NCBI RefSeq assembly: GCF_004138335.1
Contig: NZ_RYFW01000001.1
Coordinates: 2,625,244 to 2,689,243 of the forward strand
Source: Peristeroidobacter agariperforans
GTDB lineage: Bacteria; Pseudomonadota; Gammaproteobacteria; Steroidobacterales; Steroidobacteraceae
Direction of reading: 5' to 3'
DNA length: 64,000 nucleotides
The number at the start of each line of letters is the position of its first letter. The first letter of the stretch is position 1. Below the pieces are notes generated by a model. It made no database searches, was not told the origin of the DNA, and saw only the letters and a list, made by a program, of their open reading frames with translations. Of the stretch, positions 38,273 through 47,219 are shown one piece after another. The position numbers and the translations under genes were made by a program.

Positions 38273-39670
38273 TTGACATCGACGGACGGTCCGCTGCTAT
38301 TGAACGATAACAACTCTCCTGCCGAGATCCTCGATGAGGCGAGCGCCCCGCGCGTCGTGCCTCGCGATCAGCACACGATCTCGCGCGCCAACATCTCCTC
38401 GAACGCGTTGAAGGTCCTTTACCGGCTCAAAGAGGCTGGTTACCAGGCATTTCTCGTGGGCGGCGCCGTGCGCGACCTGTTGCTCGGCCTGCACCCGAAG
38501 GACTTCGACGTCGCTACCAACGCGCATCCCGATCAGGTGAAGCAGCTGTTCCGCAACTGCCGGTTGATCGGCCGGCGCTTTCATCTCGCGCACGTGCGCT
38601 TCGGCTACGAGATCATCGAGGTCGCGACCTTCCGCGCCGCGCACACCCCGATCGACGAGGACAACAGCGTCGATGAGGCGGGGCATCGCGTGCTCGATGA
38701 GCGCGGCCGCATCTTGCGCGACAACTTGTACGGCACGATCGAAGAAGACGTGTGGCGCCGTGATTTCACCGCCAACGCGCTCTACTACAACATCAGCGAC
38801 TTCTCGATCTGGGATTACGTCGGCGGCTACGAGGATGCGAACGCACGCGTTCTGCGCCTGATCGGCGATCCTGAGACACGTTATCGCGAAGATCCCGTGC
38901 GCATGCTGCGCGCGGTTCGTTTCGCGGCGAAGCTCGGCTTCGGCATTCATATCGACACCGCGAACCCGATTCCGAAGCTCGCGTGGATGCTTGACGGCGT
39001 GCCGCCCGCACGGCTGTTCGATGAAGTGAACAAAATGTTCCTTGCGGGTTACGCGATCCGTTCTTTCGAGCTGCTCTGGGATCTGGGCCTCCTCGAACAC
39101 CTGTTCCCGGATCTCGCGACGTCGATGAACGCCGATCCGAACAGCGTAGCCGCGCGCGTTCTACGGCTCGGCTTGGAAGGTACCGACGAGCGCGTGCGTG
39201 CGGACAAGTCAGTCACGCCGACGTTCCTGTTCGCGGTGCTCTTGTGGCCGCCGATTCGCCAGGCGTTCGAGAAGTTGCAGGCGGAGCAGGGCGCCGAGAT
39301 TCAGGCGCTGCTTGCTGCTTGCGATCAAGTCACCGCGCGTCAGCAGTCGCGCGTCGCTGTGCCGAAACGGTTCACGTTGCCACTTCGCGAAATCGTCGGC
39401 CTGCAGCCGCGCTTTGCGCATCGTGAAGGCCGTCGGGCGTTGCGCTTGCTCGATCATCCGCGGTTCCGCGCGGCCTATGATTTCATGCTGTTGCGCGCCG
39501 CCGCCGGTGAAGTCGAACAAGAAGTGGCGCAGTGGTGGACCGACATTCAGGCGAAGTCTGCCGAAGACCGCACGGCCATGGTCGAGCAAGATGCCAGTGG
39601 CGAGTCACCCGCGGGTGGTCAGAGGCGGCGTCGGCGTCGGCGCCGTCGTCCTCGGCCGCCAGCTGCTTGA
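38273..39670 (+). CDS. pcnB: Poly(A) polymerase I
   Basis: 465 aa with a TTG start at 38273; the conserved part begins near residue 28 (VVPRDQHTISRANIS) and no ATG precedes it, so the exact start is uncertain. Adds poly(A) tails that promote RNA decay. Nucleotidyltransferase core: VGGAVRDLLLG and the catalytic KDFDVATNA, with FRNCRLIGRRFHLAHV. The C-terminus is a basic Arg run (RRRRRRRRRPRPPAA-like), suited to RNA binding. The stop overlaps the TTG of folK. Confidence 0.94.
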   Translation: MTSTDGPLLLNDNNSPAEILDEASAPRVVPRDQHTISRANISSNALKVLYRLKEAGYQAFLVGGAVRDLLLGLHPKDFDVATNAHPDQVKQLFRNCRLIGRRFHLAHVRFGYEIIEVATFRAAHTPIDEDNSVDEAGHRVLDERGRILRDNLYGTIEEDVWRRDFTANALYYNISDFSIWDYVGGYEDANARVLRLIGDPETRYREDPVRMLRAVRFAAKLGFGIHIDTANPIPKLAWMLDGVPPARLFDEVNKMFLAGYAIRSFELLWDLGLLEHLFPDLATSMNADPNSVAARVLRLGLEGTDERVRADKSVTPTFLFAVLLWPPIRQAFEKLQAEQGAEIQALLAACDQVTARQQSRVAVPKRFTLPLREIVGLQPRFAHREGRRALRLLDHPRFRAAYDFMLLRAAAGEVEQEVAQWWTDIQAKSAEDRTAMVEQDASGESPAGGQRRRRRRRRRPRPPAA

Positions 39671-40200
39671 GCGCCGTCAACTCCACGGCGCCTGCATTGT
39701 GGTTCCCCGCTTATGTAGCGCTTGGCAGTAATCTCGATCAGCCTCTGGTTCAGATCGAGCGCGCGTTCACTGCGCTCGCGCAGCTGAAGCGGTGTCGTCT
39801 CATCGCGCGCTCACGCCTTTACAAAACCCTGCCGCTCGGCCCGCAGGATCAACCTGAATTCATCAACGCCGCGGCCGGCTTGCTCACGATGCTGACGCCG
39901 CGCGAGCTGCTGGTGGAATTAAAAAGATTGGAGCGCGAGCTGGGACGCACGCAGCCCATCGTGCGCTGGGGGCCGCGAGTGATCGATCTCGACTTGCTGG
40001 TGCACGCCGACGCGCAGATTTCGGAAAACGATCTCACGGTGCCTCATCGTGGTCTGCCTGAGCGCAATTTCGTCCTGTATCCTTTGCGCGATCTCGCCCC
40101 CGAGCTGCTCGTTCCCGGCCATGGCCGCGTGAGTCAGCTCGCGGCACGCGTCGGAGGCGCCGGATTGGCGCCGCTCACCGGCGCTCCCGGCGTCCCTTGA
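39667..40200 (+). CDS. folK: 2-amino-4-hydroxy-6-hydroxymethyldihydropteridine pyrophosphokinase
   Basis: 177 aa from the TTG at 39667 (TTGA overlap with pcnB); a TTG ten codons further on is an alternative. Transfers pyrophosphate from ATP to hydroxymethyl-dihydropterin in folate synthesis. Signatures: VALGSNLDQPL at the N-terminus, LLTMLTPRELL, RWGPRVIDLDLL with the metal-binding Asp pair, and VPHRGLPERNFVLYPL. Confidence 0.94.
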   Translation: MSAVNSTAPALWFPAYVALGSNLDQPLVQIERAFTALAQLKRCRLIARSRLYKTLPLGPQDQPEFINAAAGLLTMLTPRELLVELKRLERELGRTQPIVRWGPRVIDLDLLVHADAQISENDLTVPHRGLPERNFVLYPLRDLAPELLVPGHGRVSQLAARVGGAGLAPLTGAPGVP

Positions 40201-40217
40201 ACAATTCAGCGGTGGAC

Positions 40218-40883
40218 ATGACCGAGAAGCCTCTCATTCCAGCGCCGCATCGTCTGATCGTGGTCGAAGGACCGATCGGCGTCGGCAAGACCACTCTCGC
40301 CCGGCGGCTCGCGCGCAGCTTCGGCAGCGAGCTGATCCTCGAGCAGGCCGACGAGAATCCGTTCCTGGAACGCTTCTATAAGAACCCGCGCTCGGCGGCG
40401 CTGCAGACGCAGTTGTTCTTTCTGTTCCAGCGCACGCGCCAGCTCGAGGACATCCGCCAGCACGACTTGTTCGATACGGTGCGGGTCGCCGACTACCTGC
40501 TGGACAAAGACAAGCTGTTCGCGCAACTGACCTTGGATGAGGAGGAGTTCGCGTTGTACGAGCAGGTCTACGCGCGCCTTGCGGTCGATGCGCCGGTGCC
40601 GGATCTGGTGATTTATCTGCAGGCGCCCGTCGATATCCTGCGCGAGCGTATCGAACGGCGGGGCATCAAGTACGAGCAGAACATCGAGAAGAATTACCTG
40701 GAGCGGCTGCAGGAAACGTACGCCCGGTTCTTCCATGCTTATGACGCCTCGCCGCTGTTGATCGTGAACGCCGCGCAGGCGGATTTCGTCAACAACGATC
40801 ACGACTATGGGCAGCTGCTGGACCAGGTCATCCGCACCCGGCGCGGGCGGCACTATTACAACCCGTTGAAGAGCGCCGTCTAA
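40218..40883 (+). CDS. Deoxynucleoside kinase family protein
   Basis: 221 aa from the ATG at 40218; a TTG at 40197 overlapping the folK stop would add seven residues. The P-loop is EGPIGVGKTTLA. The ADENPFLERFY segment and the FLFQRTRQLED region match bacterial deoxyadenosine/deoxyguanosine kinases, with the LID-type sequence RIERRGIKYEQN. Predicted to phosphorylate deoxynucleosides for salvage. In Xanthomonas-like genomes a homologue also sits between folK and panB. Confidence 0.9.
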   Translation: MTEKPLIPAPHRLIVVEGPIGVGKTTLARRLARSFGSELILEQADENPFLERFYKNPRSAALQTQLFFLFQRTRQLEDIRQHDLFDTVRVADYLLDKDKLFAQLTLDEEEFALYEQVYARLAVDAPVPDLVIYLQAPVDILRERIERRGIKYEQNIEKNYLERLQETYARFFHAYDASPLLIVNAAQADFVNNDHDYGQLLDQVIRTRRGRHYYNPLKSAV

Positions 40884-40923
40884 GCCTGCCTATCCCCTTG
40901 ATAAGGCTGTCATCCGCCCCAGT

Positions 40924-40952
40924 TTGACTGTCGGGGCGAGCCTGGGCATTCT
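40924..40952 (+). promoter_or_regulatory. Candidate promoter of panB
   Basis: TTGACT at 40924-40929 (5/6 to consensus) and CATTCT at 40947-40952 are spaced by 17 bp in the 94-bp gap before panB. The -10 match is weak. Confidence 0.4.
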
Positions 40953-40977
40953 TCCCGCCCCGCCGTAGCTCACCGCC

Positions 40978-41805
40978 ATGTACAAGCACCTTCAAGAGCG
41001 TTACGCGCCGCGCCCGCCGGTCAATGTCGGCACCCTCGTCAAGATGAAGGCGGACGGCGAAAAAATCGCCGCGATCACCGCTTATGACGCCAGTTTCGCA
41101 ACCCTGGTGGATGACGCCGGCGTCGATGTGGTGCTGGTCGGCGACTCCCTCGGCATGGTCATTCAGGGTCATGACACGACCGTGCCCGTGACGCTGGCCG
41201 ACATCGTTTATCACTGCCGCGCCGTCGCCAAAGGGCTGTATCGCCCGTTCCTGATCGCGGATATGCCCTTCATGACGTACGCGTCGAAGGAGCAGGCGCT
41301 CGATAACGCCGTGCGGCTGATGCAGGAGGGCGGCGCCAAGATGGTGAAGCTCGAAGGCGGCGCGGGTCAGGTCGAGATCGTCGAATTCCTCGCCAGCCAC
41401 GACATCGCCGTCTGTGCGCACCTCGGTCTCAAGCCGCAGTCGGTTCACAAAGTCGGCGGCTTCCGCGTGCAAGGCCGTGAGAACGAGGCGGCCGAACGCA
41501 TGCTTCGCGACGCGCAGGCGCTCGAAGCTGCGGGTGCAGATATCGTGCTGCTCGAGTGTATTCCGGCGGCGCTGGGCAAGCACATCACCGAACAATTGCA
41601 CGTGCCGGTCATTGGCATCGGCGCAGGCCCTGACACCGACGGTCAGATCCTGGTGTTGTATGACGTGCTCGATATCACATCGGGCCGCAAACCAAAGTTC
41701 TCCAAAAATTTCCTCGCCGGGCGCGACAGCGCCATGGAAGCGGTCAAAGCCTATACGCAGGCCGTGAAGTCGAAGGAATATCCGGGCCCCGAGCACTGCT
41801 TTTAA
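40978..41805 (+). CDS. panB: Ketopantoate hydroxymethyltransferase
   Basis: 275 aa. Adds a hydroxymethyl group from methylene-THF to 2-ketoisovalerate, the first step to pantothenate. The TIM-barrel core shows AYDASFATLVDDAG, VGDSLGMVIQGHDTT (metal-binding Asp), and KLEGG and GIGAGPDTDGQIL further on. It is followed by panC after a 3-bp gap. Confidence 0.96.
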   Translation: MYKHLQERYAPRPPVNVGTLVKMKADGEKIAAITAYDASFATLVDDAGVDVVLVGDSLGMVIQGHDTTVPVTLADIVYHCRAVAKGLYRPFLIADMPFMTYASKEQALDNAVRLMQEGGAKMVKLEGGAGQVEIVEFLASHDIAVCAHLGLKPQSVHKVGGFRVQGRENEAAERMLRDAQALEAAGADIVLLECIPAALGKHITEQLHVPVIGIGAGPDTDGQILVLYDVLDITSGRKPKFSKNFLAGRDSAMEAVKAYTQAVKSKEYPGPEHCF

Positions 41806-41808
41806 GTA

Positions 41809-42681
41809 ATGGCCAAGACATTAGAAGTGGTGGTGCGTCCCCACGAGTTGCGCGAGCGCGTGGCGCAATGGCGTCGCAAGGGCGAGCGCATTGCGTTCGT
41901 GCCCACGATGGGCAATCTGCACGCGGGGCACGGCAGCCTGGTCAGCAAGGCGTCCGAGCTGGCCGAGCACGTCATCGTCAGTATTTTCGTCAATCCGTTG
42001 CAGTTCGGACCGAACGAAGACTTCGCGGCTTATCCGCGCACGCCCGAAGACGATCGTGAGTTGCTGCGGTCGTTGAATGTCGAAGTGTTGTTCGCTCCCG
42101 AGGTCGATGACATCTACCCGCGCGGGCAGGAAACAACGGCGCGCGTTCATGTGCCTGGGCTCGAAGACATTCTGTGTGGCGCGTTCCGGCCCGGCCATTT
42201 CATGGGCGTGGCGACCGTCGTGACCAAGTTGCTGAATCTCGTGCAGCCCGACGTGGCGTTGTTCGGCGAGAAAGATTTCCAGCAGCTCATGATCATTCGC
42301 CGTGCGGCCATCGATCTGTGCATGCCGATCGAAATCGTCGGCGTGCCGACGGCGCGCGAAACAGACGGTCTTGCAATGAGCTCGCGCAATCGCTACTTGC
42401 TCCCGGAGCAGCGTGCGGTCGCGCCGCAGATATTCGCAGCGCTCGAACGGGCGCGTGTCGCGCTCGAGTCCGGCTCGAAAGATTACGCTGCGTTGGAACA
42501 GGCAGGAACCGAAGCGCTGCAGAAAGCGGGCTTCCGCCCGGACTACTTCGCGATTCGCGATGCCCATTCGTTGCAGATGCCGAATGGCGAGTCGAACGAT
42601 CTGGTGATTGTCACGGCGGCTCGCATCGGTCGGGCGCGATTGATCGATAACGTCCGCGCGAAGCGTCCGGGCAATAACTAA
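41809..42681 (+). CDS. panC: Pantothenate synthetase
   Basis: 290 aa. ATP-dependent joining of pantoate and beta-alanine. Nucleotidyltransferase motifs: VPTMGNLHAGHGSLV (HIGH-like), SIFVNPLQFGPNEDF, FGEKDFQQLMIIRR and the KMSKS-like MSSRNRYL. Its stop codon overlaps the convergent queG stop by four bases (CTAA). Confidence 0.96.
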   Translation: MAKTLEVVVRPHELRERVAQWRRKGERIAFVPTMGNLHAGHGSLVSKASELAEHVIVSIFVNPLQFGPNEDFAAYPRTPEDDRELLRSLNVEVLFAPEVDDIYPRGQETTARVHVPGLEDILCGAFRPGHFMGVATVVTKLLNLVQPDVALFGEKDFQQLMIIRRAAIDLCMPIEIVGVPTARETDGLAMSSRNRYLLPEQRAVAPQIFAALERARVALESGSKDYAALEQAGTEALQKAGFRPDYFAIRDAHSLQMPNGESNDLVIVTAARIGRARLIDNVRAKRPGNN

Positions 42682-43742
42682 GCCGCGTGCTGGGTGAGCG
42701 CCCAGCCGACATGCTCGCGCACCAGCGCTGAGGGATCGTCCCGGCGCGAGATCAAAGCAGCCACGACTTCCGGACTGGTCGGCGCATTACCCAGTGCAAC
42801 GGCGATGTTTCTTATCCAGCATTCGTAGCCGATGCGCCGGATCGCGCTGCCTTCGGTGCGATCCAGAAACTCCTGCTCGGTCCACGCAAACAGCTCGACC
42901 AGTTTGGTGCCATCGAGCGCATGGCGGGGCACGAAATCCACCTCGCTCGTGAAGCGCGCGAACTTGTTCCAGGGGCAGACGAGCTGGCAGTCGTCGCAGC
43001 CATAGATGCGGTTGCCCATGGCCTTGCGGAATTGTTCGGGAATCGAGCTGCGCAGCTCGATGGTGAGATACGAGATGCAGCGAGTTGCGTCCAGTTGGAA
43101 GGGAGCGACGATGGCCTGCGTCGGGCACACATCGATACACGCGCGGCAAGTCCCGCAATGTTCGGTCTCCGGCGCGTCCACCGGTAGTGGCAGATCCGTG
43201 AGGATCTCGCCGAGGAAGAAATACGAGCCGGCGCGTCGATTGATCAGGTTGGTGTGCTTGCCGATCCAGCCGAGGCCGGCATTGCGCGCGAACGCTTTCT
43301 CGAGCACCGGGCCGCTGTCGACGAACACGCGATGGGACTGCGACGCGCTGTGCTCCTGAATCGTTTCTGCCAGCCTGGCGAGCCGACGCCGCAGCACCTT
43401 GTGATAGTCACGTCCCAGCGCATAACGCGAGACGTAGCCGAGCTCGGGATTCTGGAGAATTTCGTCCGGGTCCCGCGCAGGCGTAGGTAAATAATCCATA
43501 CGCACCGAGATCACGCGCAGCGTGCCGGGCACGAGCTCATGGGGGCGGGCGCGCCGACGGCCGTGGCGCTCCATATATTCCATGGCGCCATGGCGGCCTT
43601 GCTCCAGCCAGGTCATCAGGCGCGCTTCATCTTCGGGCAGTTCGATGCCCGTGATACCGACCTGCTGGAAGCCCAGCTCGCGACTCCACTGTCGGATCGA
43701 GCTGGCGAGCTCGGTGTAGTCATGCGGGGCGGCGGCGGACAT
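42678..43742 (-). CDS. queG: Epoxyqueuosine reductase
   Basis: 354 aa from the ATG at 43742; the in-frame start at 43895 would enter nnrD. Cobalamin and Fe-S enzyme that completes queuosine in tRNA wobble position 34. Two [4Fe-4S] motifs: CGTCRACIDVCPTQAI and the CDDCQLVCPWN segment. The catalytic-Asp region is VDSGPVLEKAFARNAGLGWIG (quoted in part). A C-terminal HEAT-like stretch ends the protein. Divergent from nnrD with a 48-bp gap. Confidence 0.95.
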   Translation of the reverse strand: MSAAAPHDYTELASSIRQWSRELGFQQVGITGIELPEDEARLMTWLEQGRHGAMEYMERHGRRRARPHELVPGTLRVISVRMDYLPTPARDPDEILQNPELGYVSRYALGRDYHKVLRRRLARLAETIQEHSASQSHRVFVDSGPVLEKAFARNAGLGWIGKHTNLINRRAGSYFFLGEILTDLPLPVDAPETEHCGTCRACIDVCPTQAIVAPFQLDATRCISYLTIELRSSIPEQFRKAMGNRIYGCDDCQLVCPWNKFARFTSEVDFVPRHALDGTKLVELFAWTEQEFLDRTEGSAIRRIGYECWIRNIAVALGNAPTSPEVVAALISRRDDPSALVREHVGWALTQHAA

Positions 43743-43790
43743 GGTGCGATTCTGGCAGAACGGCCGCTCGATTTTGCTAACCTTTGACGT

Positions 43791-45281
43791 ATGAAGCCGC
43801 TGCCATTGGCCGTGCACACCGCCGCTCAAGTGCGAGCCCTCGATCGTCACGCGATCGAGGATTTGCACATTCCTTCGTACACGTTGATGACCCAAGCGGG
43901 CGAAGCGGCCGCAGTGGCGCTGCGCAGTTGCTGGCCATCGAAGCAGCGGATCGCCGTCGTGTGCGGGCCGGGCAATAACGGTGGCGATGGCTACGTGCTC
44001 GCGCGGCTGGCGCAGGCCATGCGCGTCGATGTCAGGGTGGTGTCATTGAGCGATACCGCCCAGCTGCGTAGAGATGCAAAGCGCGCTCACGATGATTTCG
44101 TCGCGGCGGGTGGTGTCGTGCAACCCTGGAGCGATGGCTGTCTCGCCCACGCCGAGGTCATCGTCGATGCCATCTTCGGGACTGGCCTGTCGCGCAGGCT
44201 CGATGCTGTCATGATCGAACGGATCAATGCCATCAACGAGTGCGGCGTACCTATCCTCTCGCTCGATATTCCCAGCGGACTGGATTCCGATACGGGTGCG
44301 GTTTGGGGCGCGGCGATCGTGGCCGAACGCACGCTGTCGTTCATCGGTTTGAAGCTGGGCTTCTATCTCGGCGAAGGGCCGAATCACACCGGCATCGTGC
44401 TATTCGACGATCTCGATCTGCCGGCGGGCGCGGCCGATTTCGTGCCGCCGTCAGCATTGCGAATTGATGAAGACTTCGTCGCGCAGTTGCTGCCGCGGCG
44501 GCGTCGCACGGCTCACAAAGGTCAGCAGGGAAGTGTGCTGGTCATCGGCGGCGGCTTAGGAATGGCGGGCGCCGCGCGCATGGCGGGCGAGGCGGCCTTG
44601 CGAGCAGGTGCCGGACTGGTGACGGTCGCAACCTGGCCCGAGAATGTCGCATCGATTACCGCCAGCCGTCCGGAGCTGATGTGTCGTGGCGTCGAAGGTG
44701 CGAGTGAGCTGGCAGCGATGATCGAGCGCGCCGACGTGCTTGCGATCGGTCCGGGCCTGGGGCAGAGCGACTGGGGCCGGGCACTGCTCGATATCACCTT
44801 GGAAAGTGACAAACCCACCGTGATCGATGCCGATGCGCTCAATCTGCTGGCGCATGCGCCTTGCTCCAACTCGAATTGGATTCTCACGCCGCATCCGGGC
44901 GAGGCCGGGCGTCTGCTGGGCATCAGCACCGCGGACGTACAACGCAATCGTTTGCAGTCCGCCCGCGAGATTGCGAAGAAGTTCGATGGCACCGTCGTAT
45001 TGAAAGGTGCAGGCACGCTGGTCGTGACTGGCGACTCGCTGCCCTACATCTGCGACCAGGGCAATCCCGGCATGGCGTCTCCGGGCATGGGTGATGTGCT
45101 CACGGGCGTCATCGCAGGCATCGCCGCGCAGACCGCCGACCTTCCCGGTGCGGCTCGCGCGGGTGTTCTAGTGCACGCGATGGCAGGCGATATGGCTGCC
45201 CGGCGCGGCGAGCGCGGACTTTTGGCTACGGACCTATTTGGATATCTGCCCACGTGCGTGAACCCGGCACAGAGATTCTGA
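43791..45281 (+). CDS. nnrD: Bifunctional NAD(P)H-hydrate epimerase/dehydratase
   Basis: 496 aa. The N-terminal YjeF_N epimerase (about 1-215) has CGPGNNGGDGYVLAR and LDIPSGLDSDTG. The C-terminal ADP-dependent dehydratase (about 230-490) has KGQQGSVLVIGGG, LAIGPGLGQ, DADALNLLA, LTPHPGEAGRL and the GNPGMASPGMGDVLTG signature. Together they repair damaged NAD(P)HX. First gene of the superoperon. The next gene overlaps its end by 28 bases. Confidence 0.96.
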   Translation: MKPLPLAVHTAAQVRALDRHAIEDLHIPSYTLMTQAGEAAAVALRSCWPSKQRIAVVCGPGNNGGDGYVLARLAQAMRVDVRVVSLSDTAQLRRDAKRAHDDFVAAGGVVQPWSDGCLAHAEVIVDAIFGTGLSRRLDAVMIERINAINECGVPILSLDIPSGLDSDTGAVWGAAIVAERTLSFIGLKLGFYLGEGPNHTGIVLFDDLDLPAGAADFVPPSALRIDEDFVAQLLPRRRRTAHKGQQGSVLVIGGGLGMAGAARMAGEAALRAGAGLVTVATWPENVASITASRPELMCRGVEGASELAAMIERADVLAIGPGLGQSDWGRALLDITLESDKPTVIDADALNLLAHAPCSNSNWILTPHPGEAGRLLGISTADVQRNRLQSAREIAKKFDGTVVLKGAGTLVVTGDSLPYICDQGNPGMASPGMGDVLTGVIAGIAAQTADLPGAARAGVLVHAMAGDMAARRGERGLLATDLFGYLPTCVNPAQRF

Positions 45282-45772
45282 ACGTCGGCTCGGCCGAGCG
45301 GATGCAGGTGTTGGGTCGGGCGATTGCGGCAGCGGTCGACGTCACCGACGACACCTTCACCATCGCGCTCGAAGGTGAGCTTGGCGCCGGCAAGACCACG
45401 CTGGTCGGCGGCATTCTGCGCTCGTACGGCGTGGCCGGGCCCGTGCGCAGTCCGACTTACACCTTGATCGAGCCTTACGAGACCCCGGGCCGCTCGATCT
45501 ATCACCTCGATCTGTACCGCCTGAACGATCCCGATGAAGTCGAGCCGCTCGGCATTCGCGATCTGCTGACGGGATCGGCGCTGCTGCTCATCGAATGGCC
45601 GTCGCGGGCCGCCGGCGCGATTCCCGCCGCCGACCTGTGGATCGACATCGCCTATCCCCCGGCGGGAACCGAGGGAAGACAGGTCAGGATAACCCCGCAT
45701 TCCCTGAATGGCGCTAGCGCCGTGCGTCACATCGTTGCAGCAATACCGGAATTGCGTCTGCTATCTTCATAA
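45254..45772 (+). CDS. tsaE: tRNA threonylcarbamoyladenosine biosynthesis ATPase TsaE
   Basis: 172 aa from the GTG at 45254. P-loop ATPase ALEGELGAGKTTLVGG with the HLDLYRL and IEWPSR motifs that define TsaE. It works with TsaB and TsaD to make t6A37 in tRNAs reading ANN codons. TsaB and TsaD genes are not in this window. It overlaps the 3' end of nnrD. Confidence 0.95.
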   Translation: MREPGTEILNVGSAERMQVLGRAIAAAVDVTDDTFTIALEGELGAGKTTLVGGILRSYGVAGPVRSPTYTLIEPYETPGRSIYHLDLYRLNDPDEVEPLGIRDLLTGSALLLIEWPSRAAGAIPAADLWIDIAYPPAGTEGRQVRITPHSLNGASAVRHIVAAIPELRLLSS

Positions 45773-45816
45773 TTTCGTTGAAAACTTGCACACCGGCGCG
45801 GTAGATTACCGGCCAT

Positions 45817-47079
45817 ATGCGAGGATCGCGGCGAACTCCATTCCTTTCTGTGCTGGCAGCGTGCCTGGGCCTGGCCCTGGCCGCCGTTGGCGCGTCTGCC
45901 GCCAAGCCCGTCACCGTCAAGGACGTGCGCCTTTGGGCGGGGCCGGACGGCACGCGGCTGGTCTTCGACTTGAGCGATCCCGCCGAACACAATGTGCTGA
46001 CCCTCGACAACCCTGATCGCGTGGTCGTCGACATTCCCGCCGCAACGCTAGAGAGCGAGCGCCTGCTGCCCGAAGGGCAAGGTTTCGTAAAGCAGCTGCG
46101 CGCGGCGGTCCAGCCCAACGGCGATCTGCGCGTGGTCATCGATCTCACCGGTCCGGCGCAGCCCAATACGTTCACGATCGGGCCTCAGCAGTCCTACGGT
46201 CACCGACTCGTGCTCGATCTCACGCCCGGGAAGGGCACGGTTGCAGCGGCACCCTCGCAGCCCTCTGTCGTCAAGGCCGCGGCCGATGCTCATGGTCGGG
46301 ACATCATCATCGCCATCGATGCTGGTCACGGCGGCGTCGATCCCGGTTCGATCGGCAAGCGCGGGACCTACGAGAAGCATGTGACGCTCGCGATCGCGAA
46401 GCGCTTGAAGGATCGCATCGATCGCGAGCCCGGCATGCGCGCGATACTGACTCGCGACAACGACACGTTCGTCGAGCATCGCGAGCGCATCGCTCGCGCC
46501 CGCCGTCAGCAGGCGGACATGTTCGTATCCGTACACGCGGACTCGTACACGAACCGATCGGTCGCCGGCTCGTCGGTCTATGTGCTGTCCGCTCGCGGTG
46601 CGAGCGATGAGTCGGCACGTTGGCTCGCCGATCGCGAAAACGCGGCCGATCTGATCGGTGGCGTGAAGCTGGACGACAAGGACAGTGTGCTGGCCTCGGT
46701 GCTGCTCGATCTGTCGCAAGGCGCCAGCATGAGCGCCAGTGTCGATGCGGCCGAGCTGGTCATGCAGGAGCTTTACAAGATCGGCAACATCACCAACCGC
46801 GGCGTCAAGCACGCCGGCTTCCTGGTGCTGAAGTCGCCGGATATTCCGTCGATGCTCGTGGAGACTGCCTTCATCTCCAATCCCACCGAAGAGGCGCGTC
46901 TGCTCGATCCCAAGCACCAACAGCGGCTGGCCGAGGCGATCCATCAAGGCGTGCGGGAATACTTCTATACCAATCCCCCGCCGGGCACGCTGGTCGCGGA
47001 TCTGCGCGCGAAGCAGTCCGGCGCGACGGTGATCGCGAGCACCGCTGACGGCGAAAGTGCTGGCAGCACAGCGCATTAG
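45817..47079 (+). CDS. amiB: N-acetylmuramoyl-L-alanine amidase (AMIN + Amidase_3)
   Basis: 420 aa with a signal peptide (to about residue 28, ASA). An AMIN domain (about 32-140) targets the septum. The Amidase_3 zinc hydrolase (about 165-390) has the zinc ligands in IAIDAGHGGVDPG, E near YEKHVTLAIA, and VSVHADSY, with catalytic Glu in SMLVETAFISNP. It cleaves septal peptidoglycan during division. No C-terminal LysM is seen, unlike many AmiB proteins, so the symbol rests on gene order and AmiC-like is an alternative. The stop TAG is embedded in the heptamer array. Confidence 0.92.
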   Translation: MRGSRRTPFLSVLAACLGLALAAVGASAAKPVTVKDVRLWAGPDGTRLVFDLSDPAEHNVLTLDNPDRVVVDIPAATLESERLLPEGQGFVKQLRAAVQPNGDLRVVIDLTGPAQPNTFTIGPQQSYGHRLVLDLTPGKGTVAAAPSQPSVVKAAADAHGRDIIIAIDAGHGGVDPGSIGKRGTYEKHVTLAIAKRLKDRIDREPGMRAILTRDNDTFVEHRERIARARRQQADMFVSVHADSYTNRSVAGSSVYVLSARGASDESARWLADRENAADLIGGVKLDDKDSVLASVLLDLSQGASMSASVDAAELVMQELYKIGNITNRGVKHAGFLVLKSPDIPSMLVETAFISNPTEEARLLDPKHQQRLAEAIHQGVREYFYTNPPPGTLVADLRAKQSGATVIASTADGESAGSTAH

Positions 47080-47213
47080 CGGTTCGCGGTTCGCGGTTCG
47101 CGGTTGGCGGTTAGTGAAGACGCGCGCTTTCGCGCGATAATCTTCCGCGGCTCGCCGAGCCGCCTCTTGGCCAACCGCCAACCGCTAACCGCTAACCGCT
47201 AACCGCTAACCGC
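47079..47213. repeat. Inverted heptanucleotide repeat arrays upstream of mutL
   Basis: Left arm 47079-47113: five heptamers GCGGTTN (C, C, C, G, A as last base). Right arm 47172-47213: six units of the reverse complement, CAACCGC twice and TAACCGC four times. The arms can pair over about 35 bases. The 58-nt centre has two more hairpins, GCGCG/CGCGC and GCGGCTC/GAGCCGC. The right arm ends seven bases before the mutL ATG, and the left arm begins on the last base of the amidase stop codon. Confidence 0.95.
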
Positions 47214-47219
47214 TTCTCC

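Noticed and set aside
47079-47213. CRISPR array
   Set aside because: Units are 7 bp and contiguous with no spacers, and there are no cas genes.
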